Source of the DNA: Triglochin maritima | Taxonomy: Eukaryota > Streptophyta > Magnoliopsida > Alismatales > Juncaginaceae | Assembly: GCA_963682175.1 (NCBI GenBank) | Contig: OY821784.1 | Coordinates: 26,765,621 to 26,829,620, forward strand | Direction: 5' to 3' | Length of the DNA: 64,000 nucleotides | Shown here: one piece after another, positions 36,985 through 48,341 of the stretch | Layout of the letters: every line of letters starts with the position of its first letter | Position numbering within the stretch: position 1 is the first letter of the stretch | The notes under the pieces: model-generated | What the model saw: only the letters and a program-made list of their open reading frames with translations | Database searches by the model: none | What the model was told of the DNA's origin: nothing | Program-made: the position numbers and the translations under genes

Positions 36985-37075
36985 CTTGCTAGGCTCTGTG
37001 GCCTTCGTCGTTGGAAGGTGAGGTGTATTGAGGCCGCGTGGGCTCGAATTTTGGCATCGTCTAGCTTAGTTACAC
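36985..37075 (+). other. Athila leader, continued after the nested element
   Basis: Resumes with 'cttgctaggctctgtgg' exactly as the uninterrupted leader at 49110. It then jumps at about 37076 into the post-knuckle part of gag, so the gag start, capsid domain and zinc knuckle are deleted. Confidence 0.82.
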
Positions 37076-37815
37076 TCAAAGGGATACTGAGCATGCAAAT
37101 GCGATGTATCAACAGAGGCCCCGTAATGACCCGTACAGTCACTCCTACAACCCGGGATGGCGTAACCACCCTAACTTCTCTTGGGGGCCTAGTGGGGCCA
37201 CGATCAGAGCTTGCACGCTCAACCTCAACCTCCATGCCCATCGACGACCTACTAACCCCCACATCAAAGGTCTCAGCACTATAATTACCAACCTCCTCAT
37301 GCCTCACCTCGGGTTATTCTAACAAAACTCCACTTCCCCAGTGGGTTGACCCGAAGGACCCCACTCTAGAACAAACCCTTCAAGCGTTCATGAAAATACA
37401 CAAACCATGCTTGTGGCCAACAACAATTCGGTCAAAGCTTTGGAAATGCAAGTTAGCCAGTTGGGTCATCAGTCCCATGAACGTGAGAAAGGTCAGTTAC
37501 TGAGTAAAAAACCTGTGGTAAATCCCAGGGGTCAACCTACTCAGGCTAGGAAAAAATGTGCAAAATGTTGAAATTGACCCTTCCCAACATGCAAATGTTG
37601 TCCATACATAAAGATCGGGAAGGGTTGTTGACAACAATGTGGAAATGCCTGAATCCAACATTGTTGGTGACTCTTCCGAGGAGGGTCGTCAGTCTTTCAA
37701 GGAACCAATTATGAGACTCCTCCTCGTGATAGTTATGTCCCCAAGGCACCATTCCCTCATAAGTTGACTAAAAATACGAAGAGCATTGGGACAATATCGT
37801 TGAGGTACTTAAGTA
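37076..37815 (+). pseudogene. Athila gag remnant (region after the zinc knuckle)
   Basis: Starts within gag at the HANAMYQQRPRNDPYSHS segment, nearly identical to the minus-strand gag at about 61430-61330, so both come from one subfamily. WVDPKDPTLEQTLQAFM follows, then a heavily mutated linker. Several stops and frameshifts are present. It precedes a protease in the order expected for Athila, and it belongs to the only element in the window with RT and integrase remnants. Confidence 0.82.
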
Positions 37816-38420
37816 AGTCAAGGTGAACATTCCATTGTTGGATGTTGTTCAGCAAATGCCACCATATGCCAAGTTCCTTAAAGACCTTTGTACCGTTAAG
37901 AAGAGAACAAATGATCCCAAAAAGGCATTTCTGGCCGCCAATGTGAGCTCGATATTAACAAATGCCATGCAAGTCAAATACAAGGACCCTAGTTGTCCAA
38001 ATGTTTCTTGCATGATCGGTAACGTGACAATTGCTGAAGCTCTATTGGATTTGGGAGCATATGTGAACCTCCTGCCCTACTCTGTCTATGTCAACCTTGT
38101 AATAGGAGATCTTAAGACAACAATGACAACCCTCCAGTTGGCTGACAGATCCGTCACGATTCCACGAGGAAGTGTGGAGGATGTCCTTATTAAAGTGGGT
38201 GAGTTTATTTCCCAGTTGATTTCATCATCTTGGATATTGAACCTGGGTCCAACCCACAAGGACAAATTCCATTGATCCTTGGATGGCCATTTCTTGCGAA
38301 TCTAATGCTTTCTTCAATTGTCGCAATGGCTTGATGAAGATGTCTTTTGGAAACCTCACGACGGATTTCAACATCTTTACTCTTGGCAAGCAACCTGGGT
38401 TCTTTACCGATGCTGTCAGA
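37816..38420 (+). pseudogene. Athila aspartic protease remnant
   Basis: The open stretch 37823-38275 shows NIPLLDVVQQMPPYAK, AFLAANVSS, the catalytic motif LLDLGAYVNLLPYSVY (Asp-Leu-Gly-Ala intact) and ADRSVTIPRGSVEDVLIKV. A frameshift near 38215 and a change in the LGRPFLA motif (Arg to Trp) follow. It would cleave the polyprotein; it is inactive here because of the breaks around it. Confidence 0.85.
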
Positions 38421-40260
38421 GCCAATTTCATTTAGGACACGGATGAGATCGAGTCATTGGGCATGTTCGACTTACATCGACATATTATTGAGGTGTCTAA
38501 TGACCAGGTTGCGATTGAAGATGATTTTGAGGAATCCGCAAGTGAACTTCTGGATGAGTAGGCACATCTGGGTGGTTTCTCCTCTTACCCTATAGCCCTT
38601 GAGCCACTTGAAATTAACACTGAATCCAACAAAGACCCACCTCTGGTCGAGCTTAACCTGCTCCTCGATCACCTTAAATACATCTTTGTAGGGATAATGA
38701 GACATTCCCACTCATTATTGCTTCTGATCTTGCAAAAGATCAATAGGTTGCCCTAAAAAAGTGCTCTTTGAAAACAAAGAGGCAATCGGGTGTCCTTGAA
38801 CGACATCAAGGGAATTAGCGCTGGTATTGTACAACATAGGATCCACATGGAAGAGGATTCTAGGCCCCACCGGGACCCACAACGAAGATTGAATCCTGTG
38901 CTAAAAGAAGCCGTCTAAAAGGAGGTTCTTAAGTGCTTAGATCATGGTATTATCTATCCTATTTCTGATAGTTTGTGGGTGAGTCCTGCCCATGTGGTTC
39001 CCAAGAAGTCAGGCATGATGGTTGTTGAGAATGAGCATAATGAGCTTATACCAACACATGCAAACTTGCTGACGAGTTTGCGTTGATTATCTCAAGCTCA
39101 ATGCGGCAACGTGGAAAGATCATTTCCCATTATCATTCATTGATCAGATGTTGGAAAGGTTGGTCAGACATGAATATTATTGTTTTCTTGATGGATACTC
39201 CGGTTACAACAAAATTCTCATCGCCCCCGAGGATCTATAGAAAACCATATTTACTTGTCCCTTTGGCACGTTTGCCTACCGTCGCATGCCCTTTGGGTTA
39301 TGTAATGGACCAGCAATGTTATGATCAGCATCTTCTCCGATATGGTAGAGTGTTTCCTTGAGATTTTCATAAATGACTTTTCCATATTTGGCACTTCCTT
39401 CGATGAGTGCCTTCATCACTTGAGCCTTGTCCTCAAGCGATGCCGTGAGAAGAACCTCGCTCTCAATTTGGAGAAATGTCACTTCATGGTGAAGCTAGGG
39501 ATTGTACTTGGACATGTGGTCTCAAGTAGGGGAATTGAGGCCGATCCCGCCAAAGTGGTTTTATTGCTAATCTCTCACTGCCACATAATGTGAAGGATAT
39601 CCACGCCTTTTTGGGGCATGCTGGATTCTATCGGCGGTTCATTCGGGATTTTAGCAAAATTGCTCGACCTCTCATTGCCTTGTTGGCTACGGATTCCATT
39701 TTTAAGTTCACACCAGATTGCCACCATGCTCTTTTGACCTTGAAGAAAGAGCTGACTTCAACTCCCATAATTAAGGCACTGGTGTGGAGTTATTCCTTCG
39801 AGTTAATGTGTGATACATCTGACTTCGATGTGGGAGCAGTGCTTGGGCAACGATTGGACAAATTGCCTTATGTGATCTAATATGTGAGTAGAAGACTCAG
39901 TGATGCCCAATTGAATTACACTGTGACCGAGAAAGAATTCTTAGCGATCATATTCACTTTGGAGAAATTCTGGTTGTACTTGATTTACTCCCACGTGATT
40001 ATCTATTCTGATTACACGGCCATCAAGCACCTCATGGCGAAGAAAGATGCAAAATCTCGACTCTTGAGATGGATCTTCTTGTTACAAGAATTGGATCTCG
40101 AGATTTGGGGAAAAACGGTGTGAAAATGTTGTAGCGGACCACCGGTCTCGTCTTGAGACGACCAACCCACAGGACGAAATTATTAATGACAAATTTCCTG
40201 ACGAGCAATTGTTCATGATCGAAGATAACCCTTGGTTTGCCTTGTTCACGATCGAAGTAT
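38421..40260 (+). pseudogene. Athila reverse transcriptase and RNase H remnant
   Basis: In order: a linker with ALEPLEINTESNKDPP; the RT entry segments NKEAIGCP and HGIIYPISDSLWVSP (about 38940-38985); VPKKSGMMVV and NELIPT; then VDYLKLNAATWKDHFPLSF (about 39085-39140), FLDGYSGYNKI with a catalytic Asp, and CPFGTFAYRRMPFG. The YxDD box reads FINDF (39366-39380), so the first catalytic Asp is Asn, a G-to-A change. RNase H follows (39770-40170: [18 protein letters not shown]). More than ten stops or shifts break it, including TAG at about 39237 and TAA at about 39878. It is the most complete pol sequence in the window and collinear with the fragment at 1-780. Confidence 0.9.
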
Positions 40261-40269
40261 TTAATCAGC

Positions 40270-40938
40270 CACAAGCTTGCGATCCCATATCATCTGCAAA
40301 CTAGTGGGCAGGTCGAAGTCTCTAACCATCAATTAAAGCGTATCCTTGAGAAGATGGTTAATTACTCAAGGAAGGATTGGTAAACTAAGTTGAATGACGT
40401 GTTGTGAGCTTTCTGCACCGCGCTTAAGACTAATTTGGGTATGTCCCCATATCAGGTAGTGTACGGCAAGGCTTGCCACCTACCAGTCGAGCTCGAGGAT
40501 CGTGTTTTCTGGGCGATTAAGAACGTAAATATGGATATTGATCAAGTAGGGGTGCAACGTAAACTCGAAATTGTGGAATTGGAAGAGCTACGCAAGGATG
40601 CATATGAAAATGCCAAAATTCATAAGTCCAGAGCCAAGATGTTTCACGATCGTATGATTATACGAAAGGTGTTTACGGCCGGGCAGAAGGTGTTGCTCTA
40701 CAATTCCCGACTTCATCTATTTGCGGGTAAGCTCTGCAGTCGCTGGTCTGACCCATTTGTTGTGCAAACCGTATTTCTTCATGGAGCGGTTGTATTCCTG
40801 AACCCAGGGAATGAGGACGTGTTCAAAGTTAATGGACAACGCCTCAAACCTTACTTGGAGGGGGCACCAGCTAAAGTCGAGGAGGTCATGTTCCTGCAAG
40901 AACCTCTCTCGCACTCAACCATTCATGTTCCTGCATGA
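40270..40938 (+). pseudogene. Athila integrase C-terminal part
   Basis: The zinc-binding domain and most of the DDE core are deleted at a junction near 40265. What is left begins HKLAIPYH, with the catalytic Glu in SGQVEVSN, has stops to 40434, and is then open from 40435 to 40938. That frame shows GMSPYQVVYGKACHLPVE, LEELRKDAYENAKIHK, GQKVLLYNSRLHLF and the SRWSDPF motif typical of Athila integrase ends. It terminates with KVNGQRLKPYLEG and a short tail. Catalysis is impossible without the two Asp residues. Confidence 0.9.
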
Positions 40939-42501
40939 ATGGTTGAGAGAACATGAATGGTTGAGATTTCATGTTTGTACAAAGTTAAATTTGAAAAAAT
41001 GAGAAAGACTCCAAGAGTGAGCATTGATGGTTGTGGGCCCAAACCATTGTGTATTTGGGCCACATTTCTTTCACGTATTTGTCTCTCTTCTTCAGTATTT
41101 CACAGGTTTTGAGGGAAATTCGGGTTTGTGCCCATCAACATGACCATGAAACTTTCCTTGTGCTTCAAAGTTTGGTGAGATCTTCACTTCTTCATGCAAT
41201 ATTCATGTAGTATTATGCTTACATTCATTGAGGATAATGCATGAAGTATTTGTGGGGGGTGTTTTATCGTATGTACATAGTCGAGTCTTTCTCCTTTTGT
41301 TTTGTTTGTATTGTTAGGGTCATGTTAGTGTGCTGTATTTAATATCGATATATTTGCTTGTCATGATCCTTGGGTGACTTCTCTTCTTTGCTGGACTAGT
41401 GCTTTAAATTTTGACATTTCTTTCAAAATCTTCATGTGTTTGCGAAAGAAAATGTTGTAGGTTTTGCGTGTATTTAGCATGTGCGAAATAGTTGAGAGGA
41501 AAAGTAAAAGGACCCTACCAAAAATGACTTGAACTTGATGCATTTGGATATCTAGTACACTAGCTTTAGGTCTTATCGAGTCGTAAGGATGCATCCCGGT
41601 TTTCCCTCGGTGGGCATGTAATCATAGAATTTCAGAGTCAAACAAATAAAGAAGTCCACCTTGAACCTAGTGAGTCAAATATTTCGTGTCTGTTAGTATA
41701 AGGAAGTTTGTCGTAGTTAGGGACCCTTAAAATCTTGTTGGGAAACATTAAGTGTAGGAGTTTTGGTTCATGTGTAGATAAGAAATAAGTGAGTAGGTGT
41801 TCTCTCTTCTCACACGGCTCCTATCACGAGGGGACTTTGTGCCTGGTGCTTTTGAGTCATCTGACTTGGGATGCACCGACCGAACTCCTATTAGACGGGT
41901 GGTAGGGATTGCCCTATATGGAGATTTGGGGGAAGGTGTACGTGATAGTTTAAGTCCTCATAGGCAATGATGCATGAAACCTGACCATGAGAGAGAATCA
42001 CACACCAACTAGAAAAAAGAAAAGAAAAAAAAGGACAGAAAGAAAGAAAAAAGAGAAAAAAAGGTAATGCAAATGAGAACCTTAATGGACTTTATATTTT
42101 GTATCACTTGAGGATGTTAAGGTTGTCCATGTCTTTCACTTAAATCCTTAATTAACTTGCACGGATGATTCATTAGGCTACGTGTGTGAATTGGATACTT
42201 ATATAGAGTCGGTATCGTGTCCAATGATCGACAAAAATGAGTCCATCGAGTTGAGTTTCTAGGTTGAGTAAGGCATCAATGTTCGGATTTTGTGGGTATA
42301 TCCGCTGAAAACCCTCAGGGGACACCACTTCTCCTATTTGGCGACAAGGAGGTTTAACGGCTTGTTGCACGTGATAAGTGAAACCGTGATTCATACGAAA
42401 TTGAGTTAGGATTTCCCAGTTTTTCGCATGTTTCACTTTCTTTCATTTTTCTCTTCCTTTGTTTTACTCGGGGCTAGCAAAAGGTAAGTGTTGGGGTATT
42501 T
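40939..42501 (+). other. 3' untranslated region of the pol-bearing Athila element
   Basis: No gene and no env-like reading frame. A short direct repeat near 40916-40970 ('gaatggttgagagaacatg') is local. The rest aligns with the 3'-UTRs of the pol-less elements. Polypurine tract 42487-42501. Confidence 0.85.
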
Positions 42502-43414
42502 GATTAGTAGCATATCATGCATCGTATTCATGCCATATATCATTTATTTTACCCCAAAATTGTGCTAATCGAGTTGTTGTTCGTAGTGTTTCAGGAGTTA
42601 GGTAATAAAGAAGAGGAAAAGAGCAAAAAGTACCTAAATGTAACAAGTATGGACTGATTTGGACGGTTCTGGACCTATTTGCAGTGCACAAGGATTGTAT
42701 CGCAAATCAATAAGGACCCAAGTGCAAACCTGGAGGGACCTGATTTTGAAGTTCAAAATATGGTGACACATGAGTTGAATCAGATCAGTATTTCACCAAT
42801 TAAATTCAAAGTGATTCGAGCCAGAAGACCAGGACTTCACCCCCACATGAAAAATGAAGAAATATAGTGGGACACAAAATTTCAGACTGATCGGTTCCAT
42901 TTGATCCGCCACTAGCAGATAAAAATGGTCTCCAATTTCTGTGACGGTTCAGGTTGTCGGGTCAGAGCATTCCTGGACTACCAGATGTGATTCCGTCCAA
43001 TTATTCCCATATTAATCCTAACCATGTATTAATCTATATATACCATTGTAATCCCTCCTCTCCCTCTTCTTCTTGCTTCTCCATTAGTTTTTAGGTTTTG
43101 TTTTGCTGCTGATTAGTGTAGTTGAAGGAGAAGAAGCATACATTGTAATATTTTCATTTCAATCAAGTGTGAGTTTTGTTCTTTAAATACATGTCTTTTA
43201 CATTGATGAAATTTCTTTGATGTTGTTGTTTGTTTAATCTTGTTTTTAGTCATTTATATGAGTTCTTTTTGTTTTTATGTTTTCTTTAGTATAGAGTAGT
43301 CCATCCCCATTGGGGGGGGGGGGGGGGTGGAGAAGAAGGTGATTTGATCATGTGATGGATTAGTGTGTGTGTTAATCTTAATCATTTGAGCCTTACATGA
43401 TTTCTATAACCATC
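42502..43414 (+). repeat. Athila LTR, truncated (3' LTR position)
   Basis: Starts TGATTAGTAGCATATCATGC directly after a polypurine tract. It has GATCCGCC palindrome arms near 42899 and a G16 run at 43312-43327, and stops after about 910 bp at 'aaccatcttat'. It is a different subfamily from the LTR at 28194, so the two are not a matched pair. Confidence 0.85.
43312..43327 (+). repeat. Poly-G tract (16 nt)
   Basis: Sixteen G residues, where related LTRs have four to seven ('tttggggggtgg'). Confidence 0.9.
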
Positions 43415-43571
43415 TTATTACATATATAGAGTCAGCGTGTAGAATTACCGTGTCCAACGACCGGGAAAATGTGTCCATCGAGTCATGTTGCTAGGTTGAA
43501 TAATGAATCTATGTTCGGATTTTGTGGGTGTATCCGTTGAAAACCTCAGGAGACAATACTCATCCTTGGCA
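43415..43571 (+). other. Athila 3'-UTR fragment
   Basis: Matches 16366-16520 and 42190-42340 ('ccgtgtccaacgaccg', 'gttcggattttgtgggtgta'). It is joined at about 43571 to an LTR that lacks its first ~60 bp. Confidence 0.8.
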
Positions 43572-44947
43572 ACTCTATATTGTGCTACACGAGTGTTTCA
43601 TGTTATATTTTAGGTATTAGGTAATAAAGAAGAGGATGGAAGAGAAAAAGGAGTGAAACGCAAAAAGAAATGACTTAAATGAGGCAAAATGGACCTCTTG
43701 GTCATACACAAGGACCCATCTGTAAGAGGAGAGGGCCTGGACGTAAGCCCGAAAAGACTAACTAGCAAACTGAGAAACTCCGCACCATCATAAGGAGTAT
43801 TTTGGCAATTAGTTTCGGGCCTAGACTCCAATAACCGATCCGAGTGCACTCCACGTGACTAATTGAAGCAATAAGAAGATATGCAAAAAAGTGTCTGATT
43901 CGAGAAAAAGTGACTACCAATTGGTGGCCAAGACCGCCAATTAACGGTTCCTTTTTCTTAGAATTTGACCCTATGTTTTGTGGATATGGGTTATATATTT
44001 ATGTGTATTCTGAAAATGTTTCATTAGTCCCACATCGAGGGATTGTCCCCAGTTACCTTTTACTATGACTATAAATAGAACTCTTCCTCCTCCGTTGTAT
44101 TTACTACATGCTTGGTGGCATTCTCTCTACTTGGAGTTAGCCTTGGTGCAAAACTCAAGGTGGAGAAGAATGCTACTTGTAATGTGAGTCATGTAAATAA
44201 AATAAATCTTCATAGTTTGTTTTCATGTTGTCTTTGTTTTAATGCTTGCATGTTTAGATTGTTTGTTTTCTTTATGGTAGTATAATTATAATGTCTCCTT
44301 TTCTTAATGTAGTTTATATTTTAATGAGTAGTGAGTAGTTTCATCCCTCTTTGGGGGGTGGAGATGAAATTTGTACATGCAATAAATAATGGAAATGAAT
44401 GCTTTATTTTGAAATGTGTTGATAAATGTGAATGTATGCTTGCTTGTTTAGAGTAGAACACTTCACTTGATGGATTTTTCCAGAACTATTAGACACCTTC
44501 CATGCTTGTTTAGGTTCTGAAATAACCAACTTGTGTATGTGATTGTTAATCAACTAGGTTAGTGATTGGATTGATAGGTTTTGCCATATCCAATAGACAC
44601 TTCCTATGCATGAAAACTCAACCTACATTTGTGCCTATTGAATGCATTCTTCGTCATCTTATTGCATGTGTACACTCACTCCACTCCTCAGGGGTTTCTC
44701 TTCCTGATTTCCAGCCTAGTTATTAAGCTCTCTTAGTGTAGTTTTAATCCATCGCTAGTTGCCTTCTTTACATTTGTTACTTACTAGTTTAGTGTAGTAC
44801 AACATAGCATAATCAAATCTCTTCTCCCTTTATTCAACAAATGATTTCATACAAACCAGAAGCTACGCACCTCCCAGTGGATCGACCCGTACTTGCCGCG
44901 TATTCACCGATGTTGTGCATTTACGGTCTAAACTTAATCGATTAAAC
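43572..44947 (+). repeat. Athila LTR, first ~60 bp missing
   Basis: Closest to the LTR at 28194-29564. U3 palindromes are at about 43915-43950 and TATA CTATAAATA at 44069-44077. It ends near 44947 without a primer site. The polypurine tract and LTR start are deleted together with the end of the 3'-UTR. Confidence 0.82.
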
Positions 44948-45384
44948 ACCCAACAACCCGACCCGATGGAGAAATTCGAGCGCAATCCGACCAACCAAAT
45001 CCATCATGGATCCGCCAATGGCTGATCATTTTGGTCTGATTGGCCCTGTAGTTCTCCAGCAGCTTAAGTTTACCATTCTAACATGTGAGGTGCACCCGGA
45101 GCCGTTGGTTGGAACCCTCTTGGTTTTAATTTTTGAAGTACGCCTCAGGTTCATGACATTATGGACTTTTGTACCCAACATTTTTTGTACACTTAGGTCC
45201 CTCTGGGTTTTCATTTGGGTACCTCCAGATTTTCAGTCCAGTCCTTGAATATTACAAAGAGGTCCGTAAGGCTTCTAAATCAGTCCTATGTTCTTGCATT
45301 TGGGTCCTTTTCTCTTTGTTTCTCTTCTTTATTGCTGAAAAGCTGAAATATTTCAAACAAACACTCAAGTAGCACAAAATTGGA
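44948..45384 (-). repeat. Athila LTR fragment, inverted (U3)
   Basis: Minus-strand U3 of the TGATTAGTAGC subfamily, matching 20140-20540. It contains the ATCCGCCAATGGCTGAT palindrome (45008-45024). The first ~55 bp of the LTR are missing. Confidence 0.78.
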
Positions 45385-46569
45385 AAATGAAAGAAAGGAA
45401 AAGCATAGAGCAACATGTCGTTAAACCCCGTTGTCTCCAAGGAGGAGGAGTGGTGTCTCCATAGGGTTTTTAGCGGGTATACCCACAAAATCTGAACATT
45501 TATTCACTATTCAACCTAGCAACACGACTTAACGGACCTACTTTTGTTGATCATTGGACACGGTAATCCTACGTGCTGACTATATATATGTATCCAGTCT
45601 GTACACCTAGCCTAGGGAACCATTCGTACAAGTTAATTAAGGACTTAAGTGAAATACATGGGCAACCTTAACATCATAATTTCTATTTTTTTCTCTTAAA
45701 TTCCATTAAGGTTCTTACTTGTATTGCTATTTTTTTCTTTTTTCTTCTTTTTACCATATTTTCAAAACTAATTGGTGTTTAAATCTCCCAAGGTCGACTT
45801 TCGTGCATCATTGCCTGTGAGGACTTACACTATAATGTACACCTTCCCCTAGAGCTCCAAATTAGGCGATCCCTACCACTCGTGCAACGGGAGTTCGGCC
45901 GGTGCATCCCTAGTCAGATGACTCAAAAGCACCAGGTACTGTCCCCTCAGACCTAATTTCTGGAGTGATTGGAGTCGTGTGAGAAGAGAGAATACCCTAC
46001 TAAATTATTTGTTATCTACATATGAATAAAACACCCTACAAAACATTTTCTTTCGCAAACACATGGGTATTCTGAAAGAAACAGAATATTTAAAGCACTT
46101 GGCAAGCAAAAGAAGGAAACTCACCAAAGGATTAGGGGATATCAAGATATATGAATGTAAATTGCAGGACACAATCATAACCCTAACAATACAAACAAAA
46201 AAACCAAAGAAAAGGAAAAAGACTCGACTATGTACATACATAAAGCACCCACTCCACTTACTTCATGCATTGTCATCAATGAATGTCAGAATGATACTAC
46301 ATGGATTTATACATGAACAAGAAAAGATCTCACCAACGTGAAGCGCAAATAGAAGTTCAAGGTCTTGTTAGTGGACAGAAACTCGAATTTCCAAAACCTT
46401 GTGAGATACTTAAGAGGAGAATACAAGTTAACAAATGGAGCCCAAATCCTTAAGGAGTGGGAGCCACAACAACTAATGTTTTTTTTGTTTTTTTTAATAT
46501 AACTATTTACAAAAAGAAGCTCTCAACGTTCTTTGTCAAAGGACAATGAAATGGAACTCATAGTGGATC
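45385..46569 (-). other. Athila 3'-UTR, inverted
   Basis: Minus-strand copy of the conserved 3'-UTR ('catcattgcctgtgaggact' near 45805, 'catgcattgtcatcaatgaa' near 46265). No gene. Confidence 0.82.
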
Positions 46570-46708
46570 AATGTACCTAGAATGAGAACATGACACGACA
46601 TGGGGACAAAATACTCATGTGTGAGCCCCCCTCACAATGTGTACAAGATATTTGTAGAGGTTCATGAATTGGAGGCAAAGGCATTTGATTCAAAGGATCA
46701 AACCGAAA
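46570..46708 (-). pseudogene. C-terminal tail of a gag-only-type protein
   Basis: Read leftward from 46708, the codons give a segment close to the last 45 residues of the protein at 32939-34436: FDPLN, PPIHEPL, HCEGGSHM and RVMFSF. It is followed by the 3'-UTR in the right order. It shows that at least two copies of the gag-only family were once here. It is cut at 46709 by an unrelated LTR. Confidence 0.7.
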
Positions 46709-46905
46709 TTGTAACGTGCCCAATCTCGCGGCTATGCACATTGGGAAAGACTACAAGTATCGTGATCAGAGACCTCCGCGACGACCGAAGGAGTTACAAA
46801 AGACAGACCAACAACGACTCGACAATACGTAGAGAGATCATACATGGATAGACTAACATAAAACATGACTGAAAAGTGAGAGATTATCCATATATGGTAA
46901 CAATG
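46709..46905. repeat. Unclassified LTR, part 1
   Basis: Starts at or near TGTAACGTGCCCAATCTCGC, a sequence type I associate with LTRs of other plant Ty3/gypsy elements (chromoviruses), from memory only. It is interrupted at 46906 by the complete gag-protease element and continues at 55479. Orientation not established. Confidence 0.5.
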
Positions 46906-48318
46906 TGATTGACATCATTTCATGCTTATATTTGTATCTTATAGCCATTATCTTTCACCTAAACAATGCTATGTTACGAGTTTTATGTTTAGTTTTCAGG
47001 AATAAATAGGTTTGAAGAGATGAAACATAAAAGGACCCAAAAGCTGGGAAAAAGGACTGGATTGTGAGATCTGGGGACACAGATGCAAGGAAGAAGGACC
47101 TGATTGCAAGACAGAAGGACCTAAGAGCAAAACAGAATACTCCACACCATCATGGGGAGTATTTTACCAATTCGATTCGGTTCGGAGCTCTAATAAGTCA
47201 AGTAACCGCATCAAAGACCAACAATACCAGAAAGAAAAGCCCACAACAAAAATGACCAGGATCTGAACCATATAGACCGCCAATTGGCGGTCCAAGACCG
47301 CTAAGTGGCGGTCCATTTTGGCCAAAATCTGCTTCAATTTCTCCCGCACATGTATTAGAGGATGTCTAGGCTATTTTTGGTATCTGTTTAGTCCCACATC
47401 GGGGGATTGTGCCGGTTTGCCTTTTTCCATGGCTATAAATAGAACTCTTCACCTTCCATTGTAATCACTCCATATTTTAAGTGTCTATTCTTCATACTAG
47501 AAGTGAGGCCTTGAAGCACACACTAAAGTAGGAGGATGCTACTTTAAATGTGACTCATTTTATCAATAAAGTTTTGTGTTTCTTTCATTGTTTGTTTATG
47601 CTTCTTTTATTGTTTGTGCATGTTTTAGTTTAATCGTCTTTTATTTCTAGCTTAGTTTTAATATGCTTTCTTTGCTTAGTTTAATAATTAGTGTAATGTT
47701 TAGTGAGTAGTTTCATCCCCTTTGGGGGTGGAGTAGATGTACATACATGCATTAGAGAATGGGATGAATGCTTTATGTTTGATGTGTTGATAAAACATGA
47801 ATGTATGCTTGCTTGTTTAGGATAGAATTTATAACTTGATGAGTTTTGCCAAAATGATTAGACACCTCTCATGCTTGTTTAGGTTCTGAAATAAACAACT
47901 TGCATATGTAAATGTTAATCAACTAAGTTGGTGAATAGATTGATAGGTTTTGCCACAACATTTAGACACTTCCCATGCATGATAACACCACCTTTATTTG
48001 TGCTAAAAGAATGTGTTCAACACCCACATCTTTGCTTGTGTGCACTCACTCCACCCCTTAGGGGTTTTTCCATTCCTGAAATTCCAGCATTCTTGTTTTG
48101 TTCTTAGCTTAGTTCTTATTTCATCGTTTGTTTGCTTCTTTCACATTTCGTATTTCTTAGCGTAGTGAAGTGTAGGTTAGCATAATAACATCTCTTCCAT
48201 CTTTTTTGCCACTTGATTTTGGATAAACAAGAGCCTACTCACCTCCCTGAGGACGACCCGTACTTGCCACCGCTTCATCGCAGCCGTGCACTTGCGGTTT
48301 AATTAAAACGTTCAATCA
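46906..48318 (+). repeat. 5' LTR of the complete gag-protease element
   Basis: 1,413 bp, from TGATTGACATCATTTCATGC to 'acgttcaatca'. U3 palindromes GACCGCCAATTGGCGGTC (47276-47293) and a related copy (47297-47314). TATA at 47433-47441, and the U5 block 'ccaccgcttcatcgcagcc' near the end. Confidence 0.95.
47433..47441 (+). promoter_or_regulatory. LTR TATA box
   Basis: CTATAAATA, 118 bp after the end of the U3 palindrome pair; probable pol II promoter of the element. Confidence 0.72.
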
Positions 48319-48324
48319 AGTTTT

Positions 48325-48341
48325 TGGCGCCGTTGCCGGGG
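48325..48341 (+). other. Primer-binding site, tRNA-Asp
   Basis: TGGCGCCGTTGCCGGGG, a perfect 17-nt complement to the 3' end of plant tRNA-Asp(GUC) including CCA, 6 bp after the LTR. Confidence 0.95.

Noticed and set aside
37823..40938. Endogenous pararetrovirus (caulimovirus) sequence
   Set aside because: Protease, RT-RNase H order, the integrase tail, tRNA-Asp primer site and LTRs all fit an Athila retrotransposon; no movement protein is present.
40939..42501. Possible env-like gene, as found in some Athila elements
   Set aside because: No long frame, signal peptide or membrane segment; the stretch is the non-coding 3'-UTR shared with pol-less copies.
28194..44947. LTRs at 28194 and 42502 as the matched pair of one full-length pol-bearing element
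   Set aside because: Their U3 regions belong to different subfamilies; 43572-44947 is closer to 28194 but lacks its start, so no clean pair or target duplication can be shown.
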